NCBI GenBank assembly: GCA_900754275.1
Contig: CAAECF010000055.1
Coordinates: 1 to 47,635 of the forward strand
Source: an uncultured Collinsella sp.
GTDB lineage: Bacteria > Actinomycetota > Coriobacteriia > Coriobacteriales > Coriobacteriaceae
Reading direction: 5' to 3'
DNA length: 47,635 nt
Position 1 is the first letter of the stretch; every line of letters begins with the position of its first letter. The notes beneath the pieces were generated by a model. It made no database searches, was not told the origin of the DNA, and saw only the letters and a program-made list of their open reading frames with translations. The position numbers and the translations under genes were made by a program. This document shows, piece after piece, positions 20,580 to 29,190 of this stretch.

Positions 20580-22757
20580 TTAGGGGAGGAGCTTCATCGC
20601 GGCGTCGTGGGCGGCGTGCTCGTAGGTGTCGTCGAGGGGTTTGAGCGGCAGCAGAGCGTTGGCCTGCGCGTCGCCACGGCGCTCGAGGGCGTGGACGATG
20701 AGCCAGTCGGCGAGCTCGGGGTTCTTGGGCAGTGCCGGTCCGTGTAGGTACGTGCCGATGACGCCCTTGTAGATGAGACCCTCAAAGCCATCGTCGCCGT
20801 TGTTACCGGTGCCCGTGACGACAGACGTTCCGAGCGGCGTGGCATCGGCGTCCAAAAGCGTGCGCCCGCCGTGGTTCTCGAATCCCACAAAGGGCTCGGG
20901 TGCCAGGTCGGTTTTGACGGCGACGTTGCCGATCAGGCGGTTGGAGCCGCGCACGGTTTCGGCGGCAACGACGCCTAGGCCCTCGATGCGATTTTCGCCC
21001 ATATAGTACGAACGGCCGAGCAGCTGATAGCTGCCGCAGATTGCGAGCAGCGAGCCGCCGTCCTCAACATAGGCCGCGACCTTGTCTTTTTGAGCGAGCA
21101 ATTCATGTGCCACAGCTAACTGGTCGCGGTCGGAGCCACCGCCCATCATGACGATATCGGCGTCGGTGAGATCGAGCGACTCGCCCATACGGACCTCGTC
21201 CACGCGCACGGGGATGCCACGCCAGGCGCAGCGGCGCTCGAGGGCAATGACGTTGCCGCCGTCACCATAGAGGTTGAGGGCATCGGGATACAGGTAGACG
21301 ATGCGCAGGGGGCGCGAGAGCTCGACCGGCGCAATATCGGTGGGGACGGCGCTGCCATCGGCGCGCGTTGCGGCGTGGGAGGCAACCGAGCTCGCATCGG
21401 TGCCCTTAAGCTCGTCGAGTTCCTTGACCAGCGGCGGGAAGGCCGTGTAGTTGGCGACGGCGTAGAAGGTGTCATTGGCGGCCTCGTCTGCCACGGCGCC
21501 AATTGCCTGCGCGACGTCCGAGATAATCGCGGCATCGATGCCGGCGTACTTGAGGCGTACCTGCATGTCGTGTGCACGCGTGCCTCCGGCAAAGGCGACA
21601 AGACCCGGCGTGTCGGCGATGCGCTCAAAGTCGACGTCGTAGATCCACGATACATCGTGGCCGTCGGCATCGTTGTCGTTGAGGAGGAAAGCGCAGAGTC
21701 TGCCGCCTGCAGTCTTGATGGACTGGATTTGTCGATCGAAGCCTACGGGATTCTTAGCCAGGTTGGCCTCGACGGTGCGGCCGGCGATATCCCAGCGCCC
21801 CATGCGTCCGCCGGCGGGCACATAGGCATCGAGCGTGGGCTGCAGGTGCGCCGTATCCACGCCCAACTCATGTGCGGCAAAGAATGCGGCGGCAACGTTG
21901 TAGACCATGTACAGACCGTTGTAGCGCGTGGCGATGTGTACGGCAGCCGCGTTGGACGCAGATCCAAAGACCAGGTCAAAATCGTAGCCGTCGCAGCCGA
22001 GCTCCACGCCCGTCACGCGACGGACCAGCGCGGGACGACTCCAGCCGCACGAGGGGCAATGGTATGCGCCGAGCTGTCCGTACTGCACATAGTCGTACTC
22101 CAGCGGCGCGTTGCACTGCGAGCAAAAACGCGAGTCGCTAATGCGATCGGACTCGGTGCCCGTAGCACCGTCGATGCCAAAGGCGATGCTTGCATTGGGA
22201 ACGCGTGCGGCGATCGCGGCACACAGCGGGTCGTCTGCGTTGTAGATGAGCGTTGTTGCCGGAGAGAGCTCCAACGCATGGGCAATGACGTCTTGGGTAT
22301 GGTCGATCTCGCCGTAGCGGTCTAGCTGGTCGCGGAACAGGTTGAGCAGCACGAAGTACGTCGGCTTGAGCTTGGGCAGGACGCGCACGGTGTAGAGCTC
22401 ATCGCACTCAAAAACGCCCACGCGCTTGCCGCTGGCAGTGTGCTTAAGGCTGCCGCGGGCCTCGAGCAGTGCGCCCACCACGCCCGGCTCCATGTTGTTG
22501 CCGGCGCGGTTGCACACCACGGTGGCGCCGCTGGCGGCAACGGCGTCGGCGATGAGGTTGGAGGTGGTGGTCTTGCCATTAGTGCCGGTGATCACCACGC
22601 TGCGGTCGACAAGGCCGGCGAGGTCGCTCAGCAGCTCGGGGTCGATCTTCATGGCGATGCGGCCGGGGAGTACGCCGCCCTGGCGCTTAAGGACGGAGCG
22701 CAGCCCCCAGCGGGCGATATCGCTCGAGGTGCAGGCAAGAGATGAGCGGAGATTCAT
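20580..22757 (-). CDS. MurT-GatD fusion, lipid II isoglutaminyl synthase
   Basis: This 725-residue protein joins two enzymes usually made from separate genes. Residues about 1 to 450 are MurT: a Mur-ligase ATPase with VVITGTNGKTTTSNLIADAV, NRAGNNMEPGVVGALLEARG, the zinc ribbon RFCSQCNAPLEY...YHCPSCGW, and the C-terminal DUF1727 region. After a linker (about 455 to 480) residues 482 to 725 are GatD, a class I glutamine amidotransferase. The likely nucleophile is Cys574 in LLAICGSYQLLG and the His is 672 in GTYLHGPA. Together they amidate the D-Glu of lipid II to D-isoglutamine at the membrane face. No frameshift separates the halves. Confidence 0.93.
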   Translation of the reverse strand: MNLRSSLACTSSDIARWGLRSVLKRQGGVLPGRIAMKIDPELLSDLAGLVDRSVVITGTNGKTTTSNLIADAVAASGATVVCNRAGNNMEPGVVGALLEARGSLKHTASGKRVGVFECDELYTVRVLPKLKPTYFVLLNLFRDQLDRYGEIDHTQDVIAHALELSPATTLIYNADDPLCAAIAARVPNASIAFGIDGATGTESDRISDSRFCSQCNAPLEYDYVQYGQLGAYHCPSCGWSRPALVRRVTGVELGCDGYDFDLVFGSASNAAAVHIATRYNGLYMVYNVAAAFFAAHELGVDTAHLQPTLDAYVPAGGRMGRWDIAGRTVEANLAKNPVGFDRQIQSIKTAGGRLCAFLLNDNDADGHDVSWIYDVDFERIADTPGLVAFAGGTRAHDMQVRLKYAGIDAAIISDVAQAIGAVADEAANDTFYAVANYTAFPPLVKELDELKGTDASSVASHAATRADGSAVPTDIAPVELSRPLRIVYLYPDALNLYGDGGNVIALERRCAWRGIPVRVDEVRMGESLDLTDADIVMMGGGSDRDQLAVAHELLAQKDKVAAYVEDGGSLLAICGSYQLLGRSYYMGENRIEGLGVVAAETVRGSNRLIGNVAVKTDLAPEPFVGFENHGGRTLLDADATPLGTSVVTGTGNNGDDGFEGLIYKGVIGTYLHGPALPKNPELADWLIVHALERRGDAQANALLPLKPLDDTYEHAAHDAAMKLLP

Positions 22758-22802
22758 GAAGCCGTTCCTAACGTGAATGACATGGTCGTGGCGTTTGCGC
22801 CG

Positions 22803-23846
22803 TTAAAAGCCGTAGCGGCGCGCAAACTCCTGGGCAAGCTGCGATACGTCTTCGCAAGCGCTGGCCCAGGGGGCAAAGTCGGGAGTATCCGAGATGATGC
22901 CGTCGGCCTCCCAAACTGCCTGATGCGAAAGGTCCCAGGGGTCGTGCGGCTCGGGCCGGCAGGGAAGGTACGGCGTCTGATACATGGGGTTCAGCAAAAA
23001 GAACGCGCCGCCTTCGCAGCGGTTGGCAAACTCGCGCAGCGCGCGTGTCGCCGGGCGCATCTTGTTCGTTTTGAACAGCAGGATCGTGCGGGCGAGCAGG
23101 TACCAGGGGGAGTCCTCGAGGACATCGGCCCCCATCTGCTCCTCGAGCTGGTGGGCTAGGGCAAAAAAGCCGTCCTCGTCTTCCAGACGAGCGAGGGCGA
23201 GTAGCACGGTGCCTGCAGCTCGGGTGGGATAGCCTTCCGCCTTAAGAACACGGCGAGAATAGTTGGCGGCAGCACGGTAGCGAGCGCTCGCCATGCACAG
23301 CTGCGAGATGGCCTCGAGCGTATGGAGCCACCCGATAAGAGCCGGCTCGCTTACGGTGAGACCGGCTGCCGTCACGCCGTCCGTCAAAACCTTGTTGGCC
23401 CAGTAGTGCGGGGCTTCCATATCAAATCCGGGCACGCTCTGTTGTAGGTAGTCGGCCGTGGTCGACTCGAGCTTCATCAGATCGCCCAGGCAGGCATCGA
23501 CGGGCGTGTCCGCCAGGATAATGGCGAGCAACTGGGCATCGAGGACATACGCATCGATGCGGACGATCTTGAGCAGCTCATCGCGCATATCGTCGAACAG
23601 GCGGTTGCGCGTCTGCTCAAACTCCTCGTCGCTGCCCATGTCTTCGATGCGATGGAGCTCGTCGAGCAGGTGACGGTGGACGCCGGCATAAGACAGCAGC
23701 GCCTGGGCATGCTCGGTCTGCGCATACTTATGAGGGTTGACGCTCACGTCGTTATGGACAAGCTCGCGTGCTGCATCGGTGAGTTCGGGGTGCGACGCAA
23801 CGTAGGCGCGCTCCAGGTAGGCGGGGATGTAGACGCTCGGATCCAT
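22803..23846 (-). CDS. TPR-like protein, pair member 2
   Basis: The 347-residue product is all-helical with repeat-like helix pairs (for example LHTLEAISQLCMASARYRAA, ANYSRRVLKAEGYPTRAAGT, LLARTILLFKTNKMRPATRA), consistent with TPR-type solenoids. The N-terminus begins MDPSVYIPAYLERAYVASHP. I recognise no named family. Its ATG overlaps the stop of the 368-residue gene upstream by one base (TAATG), so the two are coupled, and murT-gatD follows after 45 bp. Their proteins may work together, and a link with the cell-wall enzyme is possible from position only. Confidence 0.65.
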   Translation of the reverse strand: MDPSVYIPAYLERAYVASHPELTDAARELVHNDVSVNPHKYAQTEHAQALLSYAGVHRHLLDELHRIEDMGSDEEFEQTRNRLFDDMRDELLKIVRIDAYVLDAQLLAIILADTPVDACLGDLMKLESTTADYLQQSVPGFDMEAPHYWANKVLTDGVTAAGLTVSEPALIGWLHTLEAISQLCMASARYRAAANYSRRVLKAEGYPTRAAGTVLLALARLEDEDGFFALAHQLEEQMGADVLEDSPWYLLARTILLFKTNKMRPATRALREFANRCEGGAFFLLNPMYQTPYLPCRPEPHDPWDLSHQAVWEADGIISDTPDFAPWASACEDVSQLAQEFARRYGF

Positions 23847-24952
23847 TAGAGGTCTCCTCCCTTAAACGGCAAGCCCTGCTCGGCCGCCCGCAGGATGCGC
23901 TCGTCGATTTGGGAACGCACGATATCGTTGGTGGCGACCCAGGCGGCAAAGCTGGCATTGTCGGGGGCGCCCAGGCCCTCCTGCAGTACCGGCGTCGCCT
24001 CGGACAGCGCAAGGACAAGCTCGTCGGTGGAGCCCACACCCACGTTGACGCGGGCATAGACGCCATCGGGAAACTCGGTTTGGAAATAGAGCGCCTCGGC
24101 TGCGTGCGGACACGAGCGCGCAAGGATACGCAGGTAGTGCTCGGCACCCTCGTAGTCCAGCTCGCGCCAGGCAGCGCTCATCAGCGCGATGAGCGTCCAC
24201 GGGTCCAAGTCACGCTCCGCATCCTTGGGACGACGGCGCAGTGGGGTATTCGCGAGGTACGGCACGGAGTGTGCGGAGCGAAAGCGCTTGAGCTCCTCGG
24301 CGGGGTATTCGAGCTTTGCCATGGCGAGCATTGCGGTGTGACGGACGCCGGCAGGATCGTTGGGGGCAAAGTCGAGGCTGCAGTTTGCGGCTTCGAGCGA
24401 CATGCGATAGCGGCCGCTAATGAGGGCGCGTGACGCAAGGGCGGCAAGCCAGCGCAGGTAGGGACGGCGCATAAGGTCGCCTGCGGCCTCACGCTCGTAG
24501 GGGTCCTGCGCCGAGGCGATCTTGAGTGCCAGGTCGTGCTCGACTTCATCGCGCTTGGATACCAAGTACTGTACGTACTCCTCGTTGGAGTTGGCGGTGA
24601 GGGCGGTCAGCATGCGCTGGGCATCCCAGTTGCTCGGATCGAGTGCGGCTGCCTCGCGAAGCATGTTCTCGGCAGCGGCCTCTTCTTGCTCTGCCTGGGT
24701 ATCGTCAGGGATAAAGGGAATGCGGTAGTCGACAGCCTCGACCACCTTGGCAATGAGGTGCCCGGCGCGGTCGCGGTCGTGCACGATGAGTGGTGCGGGG
24801 TTGCGGGTGAATTGTTCCATCAGACGCTCTACGGCGGCAGCGTCGGTGAGCGGGATATTGTCGCGGCGCAAGGCCTCAAGAACGAGGCGATGGCAATCCT
24901 CTTGAATGGGATCGAATGCCATGGGGCCTCCTTTGCTGCGGTTAGGGTTCAA
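23846..24952 (-). CDS. TPR-like protein, pair member 1
   Basis: The 368-residue product has the same build as its neighbour: helical repeats such as AAENMLREAAALDPSNWDAQ, RYRMSLEAANCSLDFAPNDP, AWRELDYEGAEHYLRILARS. The N-terminus (MAFDPIQEDCHRLVLEALRR) and the segment DRAGHLIAKVVEAVDYRIPF are not repeat-like. The ATG at 24952 has GGAGGCCCC upstream. A likely first gene of a three-gene transcript ending with murT-gatD. Function unknown; the order suggests a lineage-specific pair that arose by duplication and diverged. Confidence 0.65.
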   Translation of the reverse strand: MNPNRSKGGPMAFDPIQEDCHRLVLEALRRDNIPLTDAAAVERLMEQFTRNPAPLIVHDRDRAGHLIAKVVEAVDYRIPFIPDDTQAEQEEAAAENMLREAAALDPSNWDAQRMLTALTANSNEEYVQYLVSKRDEVEHDLALKIASAQDPYEREAAGDLMRRPYLRWLAALASRALISGRYRMSLEAANCSLDFAPNDPAGVRHTAMLAMAKLEYPAEELKRFRSAHSVPYLANTPLRRRPKDAERDLDPWTLIALMSAAWRELDYEGAEHYLRILARSCPHAAEALYFQTEFPDGVYARVNVGVGSTDELVLALSEATPVLQEGLGAPDNASFAAWVATNDIVRSQIDERILRAAEQGLPFKGGDL

Positions 24953-25354
24953 ATGTCTCTATATAAGGCTCTAGTTTACCCGCATGTGGCACACCGGGGG
25001 TGCCGCACTTGGACATGCACCTTTGCACCATGAAGACGGATGTCGCACAAATGTCGGCACCTTGGACGACTGAGTGGTATCACGGTGCCGCAAACGGTCG
25101 ATTTTTGGCGGCGAACGGGGCGCATTTTGGAGGGACACAGTCCTGCTCGGGATATGTGGTCAACCTTGATAAAACGTTTGCCCAGCTTGGGAGTATGAAT
25201 GCCCCACAAGGGTCTCCAAGGATAGAAAAAACGTTTCATCATTGGCGGCTTTAGGTGAATAACTGACCAACCAGAACGGTAAAATAGTGTTTGTCTGAGC
25301 GTTGAGACGTTTAGACATCGCGCATTGTCATCGCCGGCAACGCGCAAACGGTCC
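24953..25354. other. 400-bp intergenic region before the alcohol dehydrogenase
   Basis: I see no convincing gene here; the short frames have poor composition and no ribosome binding sites. The motif AAAACGTTT occurs at about 25,172 and AAAAACGTTT at about 25,227, and TAAAAT near 25,280 could be a -10 box, so this probably holds the promoter and regulator sites of the dehydrogenase gene. Confidence 0.4.
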
Positions 25355-25381
25355 TAACGGAGCCAATCGGGTGCTCCGTTA
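25355..25381 (+). promoter_or_regulatory. leader hairpin of the iron-alcohol dehydrogenase gene
   Basis: TAACGGAGC (25355-25363) and GCTCCGTTA (25373-25381) form a perfect 9-bp stem with a 9-base loop, ending 40 bases before the start codon. No U-run follows. It may be an operator or an mRNA structure controlling translation. Confidence 0.5.
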
Positions 25382-25421
25382 TATACGCAAGTCTAAGAGG
25401 GGCTTGTTTAGGAGGCACAGT

Positions 25422-26645
25422 ATGGGACGTTTTACCAATCCTCGCGATCTGTACTTTGGTGAGGGCGCTCGCCACGAGGTGAAGAACCTCAAGGGCAAGA
25501 AGGCCATCATCGTTTCTGGCGGCAGCTCTATGCGCCGCGGCGGGTTCTTGCAGGACGTCGAGGCCGACCTCAAAGAGGCCGGCATGGAGGTCAAGCTTTT
25601 CGAGGGCGTCGAGTCCGATCCCTCCATCGAGACCGTCATGAAGGGCGCAGCCGCTATGCGCGACTTCGAGCCCGACTGGATCGTTGCTATCGGCGGCGGT
25701 TCGCCCATCGATGCTGCTAAGGCCATGTGGGTCTTCTACGAGTACCCCGAGGAGTCCTTCGACAACATCATCCAGCCGTTCAGCTTCCCCGAGCTGCGTC
25801 AGAAGGCTCATTTCTGCGCCATCTCCTCTACCTCCGGCACCGCTACCGAGGTCACCGCGTTCTCCGTCATTACCGACTACGCCAAGGGCATCAAGTACCC
25901 GCTGGCCGACTTCAACATCACCCCTGATGTCGCCATCGTCGACCCCGAGCTCACCTACACCATGCCCGCCAAGCTGTGCGCTCACACCGGCATGGATGCT
26001 CTGACCCACTGCATGGAGGCCTACGTTTCCACCTGCGCCTCTATGTTCACCGACGCCAACGCTCTGCACGGCATCCGCGAGATCGTCGAGTGGCTGCCCA
26101 AGTCCTATGCTGGCGACCATGAGGCCCGTCAGCACATGCACGAGGCTCAGTGCATCGCCGGTATCGCCTTCTCTTCGGGCCTGCTCGGCATCGTTCACTC
26201 CATGGCTCACAAGACCGGTGCTGCCTTCGAGAACGGCCACATCATCCACGGTGCTGCTAACGCCATGTACCTGGGCAAGGTCATCCAGTGGAACTCCAAG
26301 GACCCGCGTGCTGCCGAGCGTTACGCTTACGTGGCCAAGGAGATCCTGCACCTTCCCGGCGAGACCAACGAGGAGCTCATCGCTGCGCTCGTCCAGAAGA
26401 TCCGCGACCTCAACGACCAGCTCAACATTCCGCAGTCCATCAAGGATTACGCGAATGGTGGCGTGAAGGTCGACGCCGAGAATCCGCAGATGGTTTCCGA
26501 GGAGGAGTTCCTCGCCAAGCTGCCCGAGATCGCCGCGAACGCCGAGACCGACGCCTGCACGCCCGAGAACCCGCGTGAGACCAAGGCTGCCGACTTCGAG
26601 AAGATCCTCAAGGCCTGCTACTACGACACCGACATCGATTTCTAA
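25422..26645 (+). CDS. iron-containing alcohol dehydrogenase (group III)
   Basis: The 407-residue product reduces aldehydes or ketones with NAD(P)H, a fermentation step. It has GGGSPIDAAKAMWVFYEYPE (cofactor loop), SSTSGTATEVTAFSVITDYA, and the metal ligands in HTGMDALTHCMEAY, GIVHSMAHKTGAAFENGHII and HG. The last part (FLAKLPEIAANAETDACTPE, then NPRET) matches butanol dehydrogenase-like enzymes. The start at 25422 (MGRFTNPRDLYFGEGARHEV) has GGAGG nine bases before; an upstream extension has no support. Codon use is strongly biased to C-ending codons, suggesting high expression. A terminator follows. Confidence 0.92.
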   Translation: MGRFTNPRDLYFGEGARHEVKNLKGKKAIIVSGGSSMRRGGFLQDVEADLKEAGMEVKLFEGVESDPSIETVMKGAAAMRDFEPDWIVAIGGGSPIDAAKAMWVFYEYPEESFDNIIQPFSFPELRQKAHFCAISSTSGTATEVTAFSVITDYAKGIKYPLADFNITPDVAIVDPELTYTMPAKLCAHTGMDALTHCMEAYVSTCASMFTDANALHGIREIVEWLPKSYAGDHEARQHMHEAQCIAGIAFSSGLLGIVHSMAHKTGAAFENGHIIHGAANAMYLGKVIQWNSKDPRAAERYAYVAKEILHLPGETNEELIAALVQKIRDLNDQLNIPQSIKDYANGGVKVDAENPQMVSEEEFLAKLPEIAANAETDACTPENPRETKAADFEKILKACYYDTDIDF

Positions 26646-26667
26646 TCGACTCTTGTTATCGTAACGA

Positions 26668-26706
26668 GGGGCTCCGCACGTATCCGTACGGAGCCCCTTT
26701 CTTTTT
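26668..26706 (+). terminator. terminator of the iron-alcohol dehydrogenase gene
   Basis: GGGGCTCCG (26668-26676) and CGGAGCCCC (26689-26697) form the stem and TTTCTTTTTT follows. It lies 22 bases past the stop, so the next gene has its own promoter or relies on read-through. Confidence 0.85.
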
Positions 26707-26723
26707 TAGAGAATGGGATAGTT

Positions 26724-27824
26724 ATGGCTGCAATTTTCAATAGCCCCAGCAAGTACATCCAGGGTCCGGACGAGCTCGCCAAGCTCGGCTCCTATGTCGA
26801 GCCGCTCGGCGCTAAGGCCCTCGTCATCGTGACGCCTTCGGGCAAGAAGCGCGTCGGTGCCAAGATCGAGGGCGGCTTTGCCGAGGCTAAGGCCGAGCTG
26901 CTATTTGAGGACTTTAACGGTGAGTGCTCCAAGGGCGAGGTCGATCGCCTGGTTGCGCTCGCTCGCGACAACGGTTGCGACATCATCGTCGGCGTCGGTG
27001 GCGGCAAGATCCTCGACACCGCGAAGGCCGTCGCCTATTACCTGGAGTCCCCGGTTATCATTTGCCCCACCATTGCTTCGACCGATGCACCGTGCTCGGC
27101 ACTTTCGGTGCTCTACACCGATGACGGCCAGTTCGATAAATATCTCTTCCTTAAGGCAAACCCCAACATTGTCCTGATGGATACGACGGTTATCGCGGCG
27201 AGCCCGGTGCGCCTGACGGTTTCCGGTATGGGCGATGCGCTCGCAACCTATTTCGAGGCCCAGGCGACGCACGATGCCGACGGTGGCACCTGCGCTGGTG
27301 GCAAAGGCGGCATGGCCGGTCTGGCGCTTGCCAAGCTCTGCTACGAGACGCTTATGGCCGATGGCGTCAAGGCCAAGGTCGCGCTGGAGAAGGGTGCGCT
27401 CACGCCTGCCGTCGAGCATATCATCGAGGCCAATACGCTGCTTTCGGGCATTGGCTTTGAGAGCTCGGGCCTTGCTGCTGCTCATGCCATCCACAATGGC
27501 CTGACGATGCTGCCCGAGTGCCACGGCATGTATCACGGCGAGAAGGTCGCCTTTGGCACCATCGTTCAGCTGGTACTCGAGGATGCTCCGACTGAGAAAC
27601 TCGAGGAAGTCTTGGGCTTCTGCATTGAGCTGGGCCTGCCGGTCACGATGAAGGAACTTGGCGTTGCCGAGCTTACGCGCGAGCAGGCCATGATTGTTGC
27701 CGAGGCCGCCTGCGCGCCCGATGACACCATGTGCAACATGCCGTTTGAGGTGACGCCCGAGATGGTCGCAAACGCCATCCTGGGTGCCGACGCGCTGGGT
27801 CACTACTACCTTATGGATGAGTAA
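26724..27824 (+). CDS. gldA: glycerol dehydrogenase
   Basis: The 366-residue product oxidises glycerol to dihydroxyacetone with NAD, or works in reverse. It shows IIVGVGGGKILDTAKAVAYY (cofactor loop), PTIASTDAPCSALSVLYTDD, and the zinc ligands Asp in GMGDALATYFEA, His in GLAAAHAIHNGLT and His in CHGMYHGEKVAFG. Length and motifs are full-length. The start is the ATG at 26724 after a dehydrogenase terminator; the upstream GAGAATGGGATAG is a weak ribosome binding site. A second copy follows at 27972. Confidence 0.93.
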   Translation: MAAIFNSPSKYIQGPDELAKLGSYVEPLGAKALVIVTPSGKKRVGAKIEGGFAEAKAELLFEDFNGECSKGEVDRLVALARDNGCDIIVGVGGGKILDTAKAVAYYLESPVIICPTIASTDAPCSALSVLYTDDGQFDKYLFLKANPNIVLMDTTVIAASPVRLTVSGMGDALATYFEAQATHDADGGTCAGGKGGMAGLALAKLCYETLMADGVKAKVALEKGALTPAVEHIIEANTLLSGIGFESSGLAAAHAIHNGLTMLPECHGMYHGEKVAFGTIVQLVLEDAPTEKLEEVLGFCIELGLPVTMKELGVAELTREQAMIVAEAACAPDDTMCNMPFEVTPEMVANAILGADALGHYYLMDE

Positions 27825-27838
27825 ATCAAGCTAAGGAA

Positions 27839-27872
27839 GGGGCAAAGCCAGCAGACGGCTTTGCCCCTTTTT
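27839..27872 (+). terminator. terminator of gldA
   Basis: GGGGCAAAGCC (27839-27849) and GGCTTTGCCCC (27857-27867) form an 11-bp perfect stem followed by TTTTT, 14 bases after the stop codon. Confidence 0.9.
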
Positions 27873-27877
27873 GCTAT

Positions 27878-27940
27878 GGTGCAAACCAACCTGACCCCAT
27901 CGCACCAAGTTGGTGCAAAGGGGTCAGGTTACTTTGCACC
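27878..27940. repeat. 63-bp nested palindrome (REP-like)
   Basis: The outer arms GGTGCAAA...AACCTGACCCC and GGGGTCAGGTT...TTTGCACC pair almost perfectly, and the centre GCACCAAGTTGGTGC is a second palindrome. The element sits directly between the gldA terminator and the second glycerol dehydrogenase. The GGGGTCAGGTT arm recalls other chromosomal REP sequences, including the GGGACAGGCACC repeat near 20,550. Confidence 0.7.
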
Positions 27941-27971
27941 AATCGTTGTTTGATGAAGGGCGGATTCTCGT

Positions 27972-29039
27972 ATGGCGCTTCCTATGGTTTACGGCGGTCC
28001 CGGTCGGTATGTTCAGGGGCCGGGCGAACTTTCGCGTCAGGGCAGGTATTTGTCATGGTTGGGCTGCGCTGCCTATGTCTTGTTTGACCAGGGCACCGAG
28101 GATCGGCTGTGCAGGCAGATTGTCGATGGATTTCTGGACGACGATCTAAGCGAGCCGTTCTTTAAAATTTACAACGGTCCGTGTACGGAAGAGGCTGTTG
28201 CCGAAATGGCTAAGGAAGCCCAGGCTGAGTATTGCGACATGGTGGTGGGTATTGGCGGTGGCAAGATGCTCGATATCGCCAAGGCAGTAGCGTTTTATGC
28301 CGAGTTGCCGTTGTGCGTATGTCCCACGGCGGCCTCAATGGATGGTCCGTGCAGCGCGATTTCGGTGCTGTATCACGAGGATGGGTCGTTCGACCGCTAC
28401 CTGATGCTCGAGAAGAATCCAGATCTGGTCGTGGTCGATACCAACGTGGTCGCAGCGGCCCCACTGCGTATGACGGTCGCTGGTATGGGCGATGCGCTGG
28501 CAACGTACTTCGAGGCGCGTTCGTGCGCCGCGGCGCACGGCGCCAACGAGCACGGTGGCGCGCCGGGGCACTTGGCTCTGGTTGCGGCTCGTGCCTGCTA
28601 CGACACACTTATGGAGTGCGGTGTCGCTGCCAAGCGCGATCTCAAAAAGGGGCGTACGTCGCCAGCGGTTGAACGCCTGATCGAGTGCAATATTTTGCTC
28701 TCGGGTGTCGGCTTTGAGAGTGGCGGCTTGGCGTTGGCGCATGCCATCGCCAACGGGCTGACGATTCTGCCCGAGTGCAAGGCCATGCATGGTGAGGCCG
28801 TGGCATTTGGTCTGGTGGTGCAGCTGCGCCTGGAGCGTGCACCCGAGCTTGATCAGGTGCTCGAGTTTTGCCAGCGCGTCGGTCTGCCGACGACGCTTGA
28901 GGAGCTGGGGCTTGATGAGATTACCGATGCCGATTTGCTGAGCGTTGCTGACGCAACTTTTAAGAACGAGCGCAACATGGCCAACGAACAGACAAAGGTG
29001 ACCAGGCAAAAGCTCGTGCAGCTCATGTGCGAGGCATAG
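27972..29039 (+). CDS. second glycerol dehydrogenase-like protein
   Basis: The 355-residue product is a paralog of the preceding GldA with the same layout: VVGIGGGKMLDIAKAVAFYA, PTAASMDGPCSAISVLYHED, the zinc ligands in GMGDALATYFEAR, LALAHAIANGLTIL and CKAMHGEAVAFG. It is shorter and more divergent than gldA, and its codon use is less biased, so it may be less expressed or act on another polyol. The ATG at 27972 follows GTAT without a strong ribosome binding site. Confidence 0.85.
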   Translation: MALPMVYGGPGRYVQGPGELSRQGRYLSWLGCAAYVLFDQGTEDRLCRQIVDGFLDDDLSEPFFKIYNGPCTEEAVAEMAKEAQAEYCDMVVGIGGGKMLDIAKAVAFYAELPLCVCPTAASMDGPCSAISVLYHEDGSFDRYLMLEKNPDLVVVDTNVVAAAPLRMTVAGMGDALATYFEARSCAAAHGANEHGGAPGHLALVAARACYDTLMECGVAAKRDLKKGRTSPAVERLIECNILLSGVGFESGGLALAHAIANGLTILPECKAMHGEAVAFGLVVQLRLERAPELDQVLEFCQRVGLPTTLEELGLDEITDADLLSVADATFKNERNMANEQTKVTRQKLVQLMCEA

Positions 29040-29190
29040 TTTGGCGCTTGATTGGCCTTGTGCAATCGAGGCGGCGATAGGCCATGGGCTATTTGCCGCA
29101 AAGATGCTCCGCGTGTAATTTGCCCGAGGCGTGGGCCGATAGCGTATCATTATCTCTTGCTTGTTTGCACTGCTCAGGGAGGGGCCGCGC

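Noticed and set aside
24976..25347. A 123-codon minus-strand frame before the alcohol dehydrogenase.
   Set aside because: No ribosome binding site, no domain, atypical composition; it covers the expected promoter region.
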